From positions 1 through 7,090 of the forward strand of contig NZ_JZWV01000792.1 in the NCBI RefSeq assembly GCF_000966975.1: a stretch of DNA of 7,090 nt, in the 5' to 3' direction. This DNA comes from Streptomyces katrae. Lineage in GTDB: Bacteria; Actinomycetota; Actinomycetes; Streptomycetales; Streptomycetaceae. The notes beneath the pieces were generated by a model, which saw only the letters and a list, made by a program, of their open reading frames with translations, was not told where the DNA came from and did no database searches. Made by a program: the position numbers and the translations under genes. Of this stretch, positions 1-5,108 are shown in pieces (positions within the stretch are counted from its first letter, which is position 1; the number at the start of each line of letters is the position of its first letter).

Positions 1-20
1 CGCCGGGCGCGGCCGTCGGC

Positions 21-713
21 TCAGGCGGTGAACCGGCCGGTGCTGCGGACCTCCGGGAAGTCCGTGGCGGCGCCGTCCAGTTGGAGGGAGCGCGCCAGCC
101 GCAGCAGGTCCAGGCTGTTGACCGCCCAGCCCGTCACCCGCAGTCCGGCCGCGTGCGCCGCCTCCACCGCCTCCAGGCTGAGCCGGCGGACGTCGACCGC
201 GACGGCCGAGGCCCCCGCCGCCCGGGCCGGCGCCACCAGTTCGCCGGGGTCCGCGCCGGGCCGCTCCACGCGCAGCGCCGTCCGGACCCCCGGAACCCGC
301 CGGGCGACCTCGGCCAGCAACTCCGCGTCCTCCGAGGCCACCTCCACCCGGTCGGTGAGATCGCCGCGCAGGAGCAGTTCCACGAGGGCCCCGGCGGCGG
401 CCTGGTCCCGCACCGACACCTGGAGCGGGATCCGGACGGCGTCCAGGACCTCCTCCAGGACCGGCACCCGTTCCCCCCGGCCGGCGTCCAGTTCGCGCAG
501 CTCGGCGAGGGTCAGGTCGGCGACGGCGCCCGCGCCGTCCGTGGTGCGGTCCACCTCGGCGTCGTGCAGGACGACGAGGGCGCCGTCCTTGCTGAGGCGT
601 ACGTCCAGCGCGATGACGTCCATCCCGCAGCGTTCCGCCCGGATGAACGACCGCAGGGTGTTCTCCGGTTCCACACCCATGACCCCGCGGTGACCGATGG
701 TGAGGAAAGTCAA
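21..713 (-). CDS. Glycerophosphodiester phosphodiesterase-like protein, possibly catalytically degenerate
   Basis: A 230-aa protein with the GDPD TIM-barrel layout. It has an N-terminal GHRG (residues 7-10), PENT (16-19), LDVRLSKDG (36-44), HD (50-51), a DAGRGERVP segment near 77-84, and a C-terminal GWAVN (195-199) with TDFPEV (217-222). Family members hydrolyse glycerophosphodiesters to glycerol 3-phosphate and an alcohol, using two catalytic histidines and acidic metal ligands. Both histidines (H8, H50) are present. The Glu expected in the IELD motif is Ala35, the Glu expected in the EIK strand motif is Ser100 (PLQVSVRD), and the usual S-F-D/H motif is replaced by ASED (126-129). The start is TTG at 713, because the next in-frame Met would remove the GHRG motif; a GGAAG lies about 10 nt upstream. 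No signal peptide is seen, so it is probably cytosolic. Family assignment is firm. Enzymatic activity is doubtful. Confidence 0.85.
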   Translation of the reverse strand: MTFLTIGHRGVMGVEPENTLRSFIRAERCGMDVIALDVRLSKDGALVVLHDAEVDRTTDGAGAVADLTLAELRELDAGRGERVPVLEEVLDAVRIPLQVSVRDQAAAGALVELLLRGDLTDRVEVASEDAELLAEVARRVPGVRTALRVERPGADPGELVAPARAAGASAVAVDVRRLSLEAVEAAHAAGLRVTGWAVNSLDLLRLARSLQLDGAATDFPEVRSTGRFTA

Positions 714-903
714 GGTTCTCTCGCTTCCGTCGACGGCGGCTCCCGGCGCGGTCGCGGTGTCCCGCCCGGCCGCGCCCGGTGAGGACGCATGCTAGTGCGG
801 ACCGCGCGCGTTGGGACCGGGCGTGCACGGGCTCGCGGAAGCCTTCCGCCCGCTTCCCGTCAGGGGCGTGGGCCCCGCGACGGGCCCGGGCCGCCCCGCC
901 GCG
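714..903. other. Intergenic region between padR-type gene and GDPD-like gene
   Basis: This 190-bp stretch holds no convincing gene. It contains the GDPD-like gene's upstream region, a 15-bp odd-centred palindrome at 835-849 (GCGGAAG, central C, CTTCCGC), and a GC-rich two-part hairpin next to the padR stop, which is listed separately. A TAGCAT hexamer on the minus strand (789-794), about 75 nt upstream of the TTG start, could be a -10 element for the GDPD-like gene. No good -35 accompanies it. Confidence 0.5.
863..897 (-). terminator. Putative GC-rich terminator of the padR-type gene
   Basis: GGGGCG (863-868) pairs with CGCCCC (892-897), and inside it GGGCCC (870-875) pairs with GGGCCC (882-887) around a 6-nt loop. 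The hairpin begins 6 nt past the padR stop in that gene's direction of transcription. It has no U-tract, which is common for streptomycete terminators. It would separate padR from the downstream GDPD-like gene on the same strand. Confidence 0.4.
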
Positions 904-1554
904 TCACCCGGGGGTGGGCGCGTCCCCGCCGGCTTGACGCTCCGCCCCCTCGGGGCGCGCCCGCTCCCGCCGGGCGGCCTCCGCGAGGTCCTCCAGCAGG
1001 GCCTCGGCCAGCTCCAGTTCGGCCAGGTGCCGGCGCTCGGCCCAGCGCAGGGCGAGGGCGGGGAAGGCCCACTCGGGTACGCCCGCCGCGTGCGCCATGG
1101 CCTCCCGTACGGCGGCCAGTTCGCCCCGGGTGTGGCCCCGGGTGTGCTCCAGGTGCTCCACCACCAGGGTGCGCAGCCGCTCGGGCTCGGACAGGTGTCC
1201 GAGCCAGATCCGCAGCAACAGCCCGTGCTTGAGTACGGGCGGCCCCGCCTCGGCGGTGTCCGCCGCCCAGGCCGCGAGCGCCTCACGGCCCGCCGCGGTG
1301 ATGGCGTAGCGGCGCTTGGTGCGGAGCTCCTCCGGCCCCGAGCGCGCGGAGGAGGCGTACCCGAGTTCCTCCAGCCGCCGCAGTTCGGCGTAGATCTGGC
1401 TGATGGCGGGCGACCAGTAGAAGAAGCGCAGGGAGGAGTCCGCCCACTTCTTGAGCTCGTACCCGGTGCGCTCGCCGGGGAAGGACAGCAGGCCCAGCAC
1501 GGCCCAGGCGGTCGGCGGGAGGTCTTGCTTCTTCGCGATATGACTACTAGTCAT
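904..1554 (-). CDS. PadR family transcriptional regulator
   Basis: A 216-aa protein with an N-terminal winged helix-turn-helix (about residues 14-95). It includes GYELKKW (31-37), the recognition-helix region SPAISQIYAELRRLEELGY (48-66) and the wing with YAITAAGREAL (83-93). A helical C-terminal half (about 110-195) is rich in Leu, Glu and Arg and matches the coiled dimerisation domain of PadR/Vir-type regulators. Members are usually ligand-responsive repressors that autoregulate and control an adjacent divergent gene. Here that gene is the monooxygenase at 1604. The start at 1554 gives the expected N-terminus but has no visible Shine-Dalgarno and lies inside the palindrome at 1538-1556. An in-frame ATG at 1602 has GGAGA 8 nt upstream, but it would add 16 residues not typical of the family and leave only 1 bp between the two divergent starts. 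The family call is confident, the start less so. The ligand is unknown. Confidence 0.9.
   Translation of the reverse strand: MTSSHIAKKQDLPPTAWAVLGLLSFPGERTGYELKKWADSSLRFFYWSPAISQIYAELRRLEELGYASSARSGPEELRTKRRYAITAAGREALAAWAADTAEAGPPVLKHGLLLRIWLGHLSEPERLRTLVVEHLEHTRGHTRGELAAVREAMAHAAGVPEWAFPALALRWAERRHLAELELAEALLEDLAEAARRERARPEGAERQAGGDAPTPG
1525..1553 (+). promoter_or_regulatory. Possible promoter of the luciferase-like monooxygenase gene
   Basis: TTGCTT (1525-1530), a 17-nt spacer and TAGTCA (1548-1553) resemble a weak housekeeping -35/-10 pair. They would place transcription initiation near 1560, about 45 nt before the GTG start. The -10 element falls inside the right half of the 19-bp palindrome, so repressor binding would block the promoter. 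The -10 match is imperfect, and this call rests mainly on position. Confidence 0.3.
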
Positions 1555-1556
1555 AT
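1538..1556. promoter_or_regulatory. Candidate PadR operator (19-bp palindrome)
   Basis: ATATGACTACTAGTCATAT is two perfect 9-bp inverted arms around a central C at 1547. It is strikingly AT-rich for this genome. It is nested in a second perfect dyad, CTTGCTTC (1524-1531) and GAAGCAAG (1565-1572). It lies between the divergent padR-type and monooxygenase genes, overlaps the padR start codon (1552-1554), and overlaps the possible monooxygenase -10. PadR proteins are known to bind AT-rich dyads of this kind at their own promoters. Binding by this protein is inferred. Confidence 0.7.
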
Positions 1557-1603
1557 TTCTAATCGAAGCAAGGCCGGGTACGGGACCCATCTCTGGAGGC
1601 ATC

Positions 1604-2746
1604 GTGCAATTCTCCGTGATCTTCGAGGCTCAGCTGGCCGACCCCACCGTGGAGCGGGAGCACCAGGTCATCCGCGACTGCGTCGAGCAGGCGGTGTTCG
1701 CCGAACGCATGGGATTCGACCGGATCTGGGCCGTCGAGCACCACTCGCTCAAGTGGTACGCCCATATGAGCGCACCGGAGGTCTTCCTGAGCTACGTAGC
1801 GGCCAGGACGAACACGATACGCATCGGGCACGGCGTCGTGTGCATGCCCTTCGGCTTCAACCACCCGGTGCGGGTGGCGGAACGCGCCGCCATGCTCGAC
1901 CTGCTCTCCGGCGGCCGGGTCGACCTGGGCGCCGGGCGCGGCGGCACCCTCCAGGAGACCTCCCTGTGCGGGGTCGACCGGGACCGCACGGAGGCCGAGG
2001 TGGAGGAGGCGCTGCGGATCATCGGCAGGGCCTGGCAGCAGGAGGAGCTGGAGTACCACGGCGAGCTCATCGACATCGACCCCCACCCCGTCCTGCCGCG
2101 CCCCGCGCAGACCCCGCACCCGCCGCTGTTCCTCGCGTGCAGCCGGGGCGAGACCCTGGTGAAGGCCGCCGAGCTCGGCATCGGGGCCCTGGTCATGGGC
2201 TTCGCCGGGCCGGAGTCCGTCGCTGGGATGCGGGCCGTGTACGACACGGCCCGCGCCGAGCGCGACGGCAGCCGGTTCGTGTCCTCCGTCGTCCACGACC
2301 ACTTCTCCGTGCTCTGCCCCACCATCGTGCTCGACGACCCCGAGGAGGCCCGCCGGATCGGCATCCGGGGGCAGCGGTTCTTCGCGCAGTCCATCGGGCA
2401 CTGGTACGGCGGCGCGGGCGTCCCGGACGAGGCGGTCGTGGCGGGCGCCGACGAGGCGGCGGAGCTGCGCCGGGCCGCCGAGCAGGTCGTGGCCAGGCTC
2501 CACGAGCAGGACGTCCCCGTACGGCCGACCTCCACGGCCACGTTCAACGCCGACCACGCCTACGGGAGCGCGGACGAGGCCATCGCGTACGTCGAGCGGC
2601 TGCGGGAGGCCGGCGCGGACGAGGTGATGTGCCTGGTCCAGATGGGCACCGTGCCGCAGGAGGCCTGCCTGGAGACCCTGCGCCAGTGGGGCGAGAAGGT
2701 CATCCCGCACTTCCGGGCAGGGGTGAACCCCCGGTCCGCCGATTAG
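1604..2746 (+). CDS. LLM-class flavin-dependent oxidoreductase (luciferase-like monooxygenase)
   Basis: A 380-aa protein of the bacterial luciferase-like TIM-barrel family. Visible landmarks are AVEHHS (43-48), the segment around residues 87-113 with HPVRVAERAAMLD, LSGGR and DLGAGRG, a PPLFLACS strand (173-180), and ALVMGF (195-200). Family members use reduced FMN supplied by a separate reductase, or F420 in some branches, to oxidise organic substrates. This sequence does not reveal the substrate or which flavin is used. It has no signal peptide and is probably cytosolic. The start is GTG at 1604 with GGAGG (1595-1599) only 4 nt upstream, which is close but the best option, and the protein begins MQFSVIFEAQ as expected. 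It is divergent from the PadR-type gene and probably repressed by it. No flavin reductase is encoded nearby. Confidence 0.88.
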   Translation: MQFSVIFEAQLADPTVEREHQVIRDCVEQAVFAERMGFDRIWAVEHHSLKWYAHMSAPEVFLSYVAARTNTIRIGHGVVCMPFGFNHPVRVAERAAMLDLLSGGRVDLGAGRGGTLQETSLCGVDRDRTEAEVEEALRIIGRAWQQEELEYHGELIDIDPHPVLPRPAQTPHPPLFLACSRGETLVKAAELGIGALVMGFAGPESVAGMRAVYDTARAERDGSRFVSSVVHDHFSVLCPTIVLDDPEEARRIGIRGQRFFAQSIGHWYGGAGVPDEAVVAGADEAAELRRAAEQVVARLHEQDVPVRPTSTATFNADHAYGSADEAIAYVERLREAGADEVMCLVQMGTVPQEACLETLRQWGEKVIPHFRAGVNPRSAD

Positions 2747-2777
2747 GCCGGACGCTACGCCGATTACTAGGCGGAGT

Positions 2778-2811
2778 GGTGGATTCCACCGTGAGTAACG
2801 GGAAGACTTCC
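2778..2811. repeat. Pair of odd-centred palindromes, possible operator
   Basis: GGTGGA-T-TCCACC (2778-2790) and GGAAG-A-CTTCC (2801-2811) lie 10 bp apart, both with single-base centres. A third GGTGGA half-site follows at 2812-2817, and GTAAC (2795-2799) is mirrored by GTTAC (2827-2831). The cluster sits 110-140 bp upstream of the DUF6421-type start, where a regulator of that operon could bind. I recognise no specific regulator consensus. Confidence 0.35.
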
Positions 2812-2854
2812 GGTGGAGTGGGGGGTGTTACAGAAAAATTTCCCGAGTTTCCTC

Positions 2855-2884
2855 TTGAGCGGGAGAGCCTCGCATGCATACGCT
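2855..2884 (+). promoter_or_regulatory. Possible promoter of the DUF6421-type operon
   Basis: TTGAGC (2855-2860), an 18-nt spacer and TACGCT (2879-2884) fit the loose streptomycete -35/-10 pattern and would start RNA near 2891. If used, the stem-loop at 2860-2906 would be a DNA dyad over the promoter and would not form in the mRNA, and the mini-ORF would not be transcribed. The two readings exclude each other, and transcript 5'-end data would decide. Confidence 0.25.
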
Positions 2885-2906
2885 GTCTTAACGCGAGGTT
2901 CTCCTG
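2860..2906 (+). promoter_or_regulatory. Long stem-loop in the leader of the DUF6421-type operon
   Basis: Bases 2860-2873 (CGGGAGAGCCTCGC) pair with 2893-2906 (GCGAGGTTCTCCTG) in a 14-bp stem with two G-U wobbles and no bulge. The loop is 19 nt (2874-2892). The stem ends one base before the GGAGG ribosome binding site (2908-2912) of the gene starting at 2920. If transcribed, it is placed to affect ribosome access or act as an attenuator. It has no U-tract, so a simple terminator is less likely. Confidence 0.5.
2874..2891 (+). CDS. Possible five-codon leader mini-ORF (MHTLS) in the hairpin loop
   Basis: ATG at 2874 opens a five-codon frame reading Met-His-Thr-Leu-Ser that ends at TAA (2889-2891). 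It occupies 18 of the 19 loop nucleotides of the stem-loop at 2860-2906. A GGAG (2862-2865) lies 8 nt upstream, inside the left arm of the stem, which is a normal Shine-Dalgarno distance. A ribosome on this frame would melt the stem. That geometry resembles translational attenuator leaders. A frame this short can arise by chance, and nothing here proves it is transcribed or translated. Confidence 0.3.
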   Translation: MHTLS

Positions 2907-2919
2907 TGGAGGAAGTGAC

Positions 2920-4326
2920 ATGACGGAAACTCTTGTGCCGGGCATCGGCGGGGCCGTGATAACCGCCGGGGCGCGGGTGGTGGACCACCCGGCGTGGCCC
3001 GAGCTCAAGGCCGCCGTGGAGGAGATCCGCCCCTGGCAGGCCAAGGACGGTTCGATCGACTTCGAGGCCGAGGGCGCCCCCGCCCCGGTCGAGGTCGAGG
3101 CCGTCGTCGAGCGCGTCGTCGCGGGCGTGGAGACCCTCTCCCCGCTGCTGCCGCACGCCGCCGCCTACCACAAGGCGCTCGTCGCCGACCTGCGCAAGTG
3201 GGCCGCGGAGGGCTTCGGCGTGCCGGACTTCCTCGACTCCCTGCTGGCCTTCCAGCCGGCCGCGCAGCGCGAGGACGGTCTGCAGCACCTCGTCGTGTTC
3301 CCGATGTACACCCAGAACGGCAACCTCGACCGCAACCTCGAGGCCGTCGTGCTGAAGATGGTGTGGCCCGACTGGCTCGCCGAGCTGGAGCGCACCCGGT
3401 ACGACAATCCGCTGTTCCTCGGGATCACCTTCGAGGACTTCACCCCGGGCTACGACACCAACTCCGCCGTGCTCTTCCCGGAGACCATCGCCGTCCGCGA
3501 GGCCCCCGAGCGCTTCACCTGGGGCGGCATCTTCTGCGACCGCGAGGCCGCGCGCTACCGCAAGGTCACCGAGGCCGCCGTCGACATCCTGGGCATCGAG
3601 CTGCCCGAGGACATCGCCCGCATGGTCGAGGACCAGGAGCGCTGCGAGAAGGCCTTCGTCCTGTGGGACATGGTCCACGACCGCACCCACAGCCACGGCG
3701 ACCTGCCGTTCGACCCCTTCATGATCAAGCAGCGCCAGCCGTTCTGGATGTACGGCCTGGAGGAGCTGCGCTGCGACCTCACCGCCTTCAAGGAGGCCGT
3801 GAAGCTCGAGTCCGAGGGCAACGAGCACGGCCGTGACGTGCAGTACGCCGTCCTCTTCGACCGGATGTTCCGCTTCCCGGTCTCCGGCGACCGCAACCGC
3901 AACTACGACGGCCTCGGCGGCCAGCTGCTCTTCGCGTACCTCCACAAGCACGACGTGGTGCGCTGGACGGACAACAAGCTGAAGATCGACTGGATGCGTG
4001 CCCCGCAGGTCACCAACCAGCTCTGCGCCGAGATCGAGGACCTGTACCGCGCGGGCATCGACCGCCCGAAGCTGGTCCACTGGTTCAAGGCCTACGAGCT
4101 GGTCTCCACCTACCTGGCCCCGCACCCGGGCTCCAAGTGGGCCAAGGGCCCCGACGCGCTCGACCTGACGCAGCCGCCGCGCAAGCTCGTCGACGACGTG
4201 CTTCCGGACGAGTTTCCGCTGAGCATGTTCTACGAGGCCCTCGCCAAGAAGCTCAAGGGTGTGATCGCCTCGACCAAGGGCATCACTCCCCAGAACGCCG
4301 ACGACGCCTCGCGGACCGCCGCGTGA
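2920..4326 (+). CDS. DUF6421-type protein of unknown function, possible metal-dependent enzyme
   Basis: A 468-aa soluble protein that I recognise, from memory, as the actinobacterial DUF6421 type. It has no signal peptide or membrane segment. Its most conserved-looking part is residues 253-287: HDRTHSHGD (253-261), a PFDPF turn (263-267), PFWMY (274-278) and EELRCDL (281-287). His and acidic residues in an HDxxH...EE(x)R(x)D arrangement recall zinc peptidases of the gluzincin type, such as the HExxxH and EECRAE motifs of dipeptidyl peptidase III. The HE glutamate is Asp here, and the relation is only an inference. Other landmarks are VVFPMYTQNGNLDRNLEAV (125-143) and WGGIFCDR (201-208). The start is ATG with GGAGG 7 nt upstream. 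The frame is open far upstream, but nothing supports a longer protein. It is followed by the SDR gene after 26 nt, so they are probably co-transcribed. Confidence 0.8.
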   Translation: MTETLVPGIGGAVITAGARVVDHPAWPELKAAVEEIRPWQAKDGSIDFEAEGAPAPVEVEAVVERVVAGVETLSPLLPHAAAYHKALVADLRKWAAEGFGVPDFLDSLLAFQPAAQREDGLQHLVVFPMYTQNGNLDRNLEAVVLKMVWPDWLAELERTRYDNPLFLGITFEDFTPGYDTNSAVLFPETIAVREAPERFTWGGIFCDREAARYRKVTEAAVDILGIELPEDIARMVEDQERCEKAFVLWDMVHDRTHSHGDLPFDPFMIKQRQPFWMYGLEELRCDLTAFKEAVKLESEGNEHGRDVQYAVLFDRMFRFPVSGDRNRNYDGLGGQLLFAYLHKHDVVRWTDNKLKIDWMRAPQVTNQLCAEIEDLYRAGIDRPKLVHWFKAYELVSTYLAPHPGSKWAKGPDALDLTQPPRKLVDDVLPDEFPLSMFYEALAKKLKGVIASTKGITPQNADDASRTAA

Positions 4327-4338
4327 GCACTCGCCCTC

Positions 4339-4344
4339 AGGAGG
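4339..4344 (+). promoter_or_regulatory. Ribosome binding site of the SDR gene
   Basis: A full AGGAGG lies 8 nt before the ATG at 4353. It fixes this start over the upstream in-frame codons that run back into the DUF6421-type gene. It is the strongest ribosome binding site in the cassette. Confidence 0.75.
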
Positions 4345-4352
4345 CTGCACAG

Positions 4353-5108
4353 ATGAACGGCTCCGGGAACGGCCCGCTCCAGGGCGCGGTGGTGGCGGTG
4401 GCCGGGGCCGGCGGCCCCGCCGGCCGCGCCGCCCTGCTCCGCCTGGCGGAAGCGGGGGCCACCGTGGTGGCGTCCGACGCCGACGCGGCACGCCTCGCGG
4501 AGTCCGTGGACGCCGCCCGCTACGCCCACGGGGGCGCCACCGTCACCGGTGACACCGTCGACCTGCTCGACCTGGAGGCCACCAAGGCCTGGGCCGAGCG
4601 CACCGAGAAGGAGTTCGGCCGGGTCGACGGCCTGGTCCACCTCGTCGGCGGCTGGCGCGGGAGCAAGACGTTCACCGACGTGGACCTCGCGGACTGGGAC
4701 CTCCTGGAGAAGCTCCTGATCCGCACCGTCCAGCACACTTCGCTCGCCTTCCACGACGCCCTGGTGCGCAGCGGCCGCGGCCGCTACGTGCTGATCAGCC
4801 AGTCCGGCGCGCACAAGCCGGTCGCCAACAACGCCGCGTACAACGCGGGCAAGGCGGCCGCCGAGGCCTGGACCCTGGCCATGGCGGACTCCTTCCGCAA
4901 GGCCGGGGGCGAGGACGGCCCCGCCGCCGCGGCTGCGATCCTGGTGATCAAGGCACTGGTGCACGACGCGATGCGCGCCGAGCGCCCCAATGCGAAGTTC
5001 GCGGGCTTCACCGACGTCAAGGAGCTGGCCGAGGCCATCACCGGCGTGTGGGAGCGGCCCGCCTCCGATGTGAACGGACAGCGTCTGTGGCTCACTCCGC
5101 AACCGTGA
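4353..5108 (+). CDS. Short-chain dehydrogenase/reductase (SDR)
   Basis: A 251-aa NAD(P)-dependent SDR of classical length. The N-terminal Rossmann fold has AGAGGPAG at residues 17-24 in place of the usual TGxxxGxG, so the second glycine position is Pro22 and the flanking G18 and G24 remain. ASDAD (40-44) ends the second strand, and Asp42 would favour NAD(H). HLVGG (96-100) stands where the NAG motif is expected. The catalytic Tyr163 and Lys167 (YNAGK) are present, with Ser149 or Ser151 in LISQSGAH as the catalytic serine. The likely role is carbonyl/alcohol interconversion on an unknown substrate. The gene follows DUF6421 by 26 nt with a strong ribosome binding site, and its TGA overlaps the GTG start of the aldolase gene (GTGA, 5105-5108). 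This indicates one transcript and translational coupling. Confidence 0.88.
   Translation: MNGSGNGPLQGAVVAVAGAGGPAGRAALLRLAEAGATVVASDADAARLAESVDAARYAHGGATVTGDTVDLLDLEATKAWAERTEKEFGRVDGLVHLVGGWRGSKTFTDVDLADWDLLEKLLIRTVQHTSLAFHDALVRSGRGRYVLISQSGAHKPVANNAAYNAGKAAAEAWTLAMADSFRKAGGEDGPAAAAAILVIKALVHDAMRAERPNAKFAGFTDVKELAEAITGVWERPASDVNGQRLWLTPQP

Larger units (their letters stand above)
2747..2919 (+). other. Intergenic leader upstream of the DUF6421-type gene
   Basis: This 173-bp region separates the monooxygenase and the DUF6421-type gene. It holds two short odd-centred palindromes, an AT-richer patch (2828-2842), a long stem-loop with a mini-ORF, and the GGAGG ribosome binding site at 2908-2912. 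TCCGCC (2735-2740, ending inside the monooxygenase gene) and GGCGGA (2770-2775) could form a weak long-loop terminator for the upstream gene, but the case is poor. CGCCGATTA occurs twice, 21 bp apart, at 2737-2745 and 2758-2766. Confidence 0.6.

Noticed and set aside
2737..2766. Direct repeat CGCCGATTA twice, 21 bp apart.
   Set aside because: Only two short copies, one within the end of a coding region. This is compatible with chance, so it is mentioned in the intergenic entry only.
811..2919. A plus-strand frame open from 811 without stops into the DUF6421-type gene, implying a 1171-aa protein.
   Set aside because: The first ~700 residues are low-complexity Arg/Pro/Gly translation antisense to padR and out of frame with the monooxygenase, a known artefact of high GC. 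The real start at 2920 has a good ribosome binding site.
2767..4491. Long minus-strand open frame (574 aa) opposite the DUF6421-type gene.
   Set aside because: Its composition mirrors the sense codons (Val/Leu/Glu/Gly-rich) and has no recognisable domain. It is a shadow of the sense gene.
5048..5104. An upstream in-frame start for the aldolase at GTG 5048 (19 more residues).
   Set aside because: It would overlap the SDR gene by 61 bp and add residues unlike the family. GTG 5105 gives the common 4-bp stop/start overlap.
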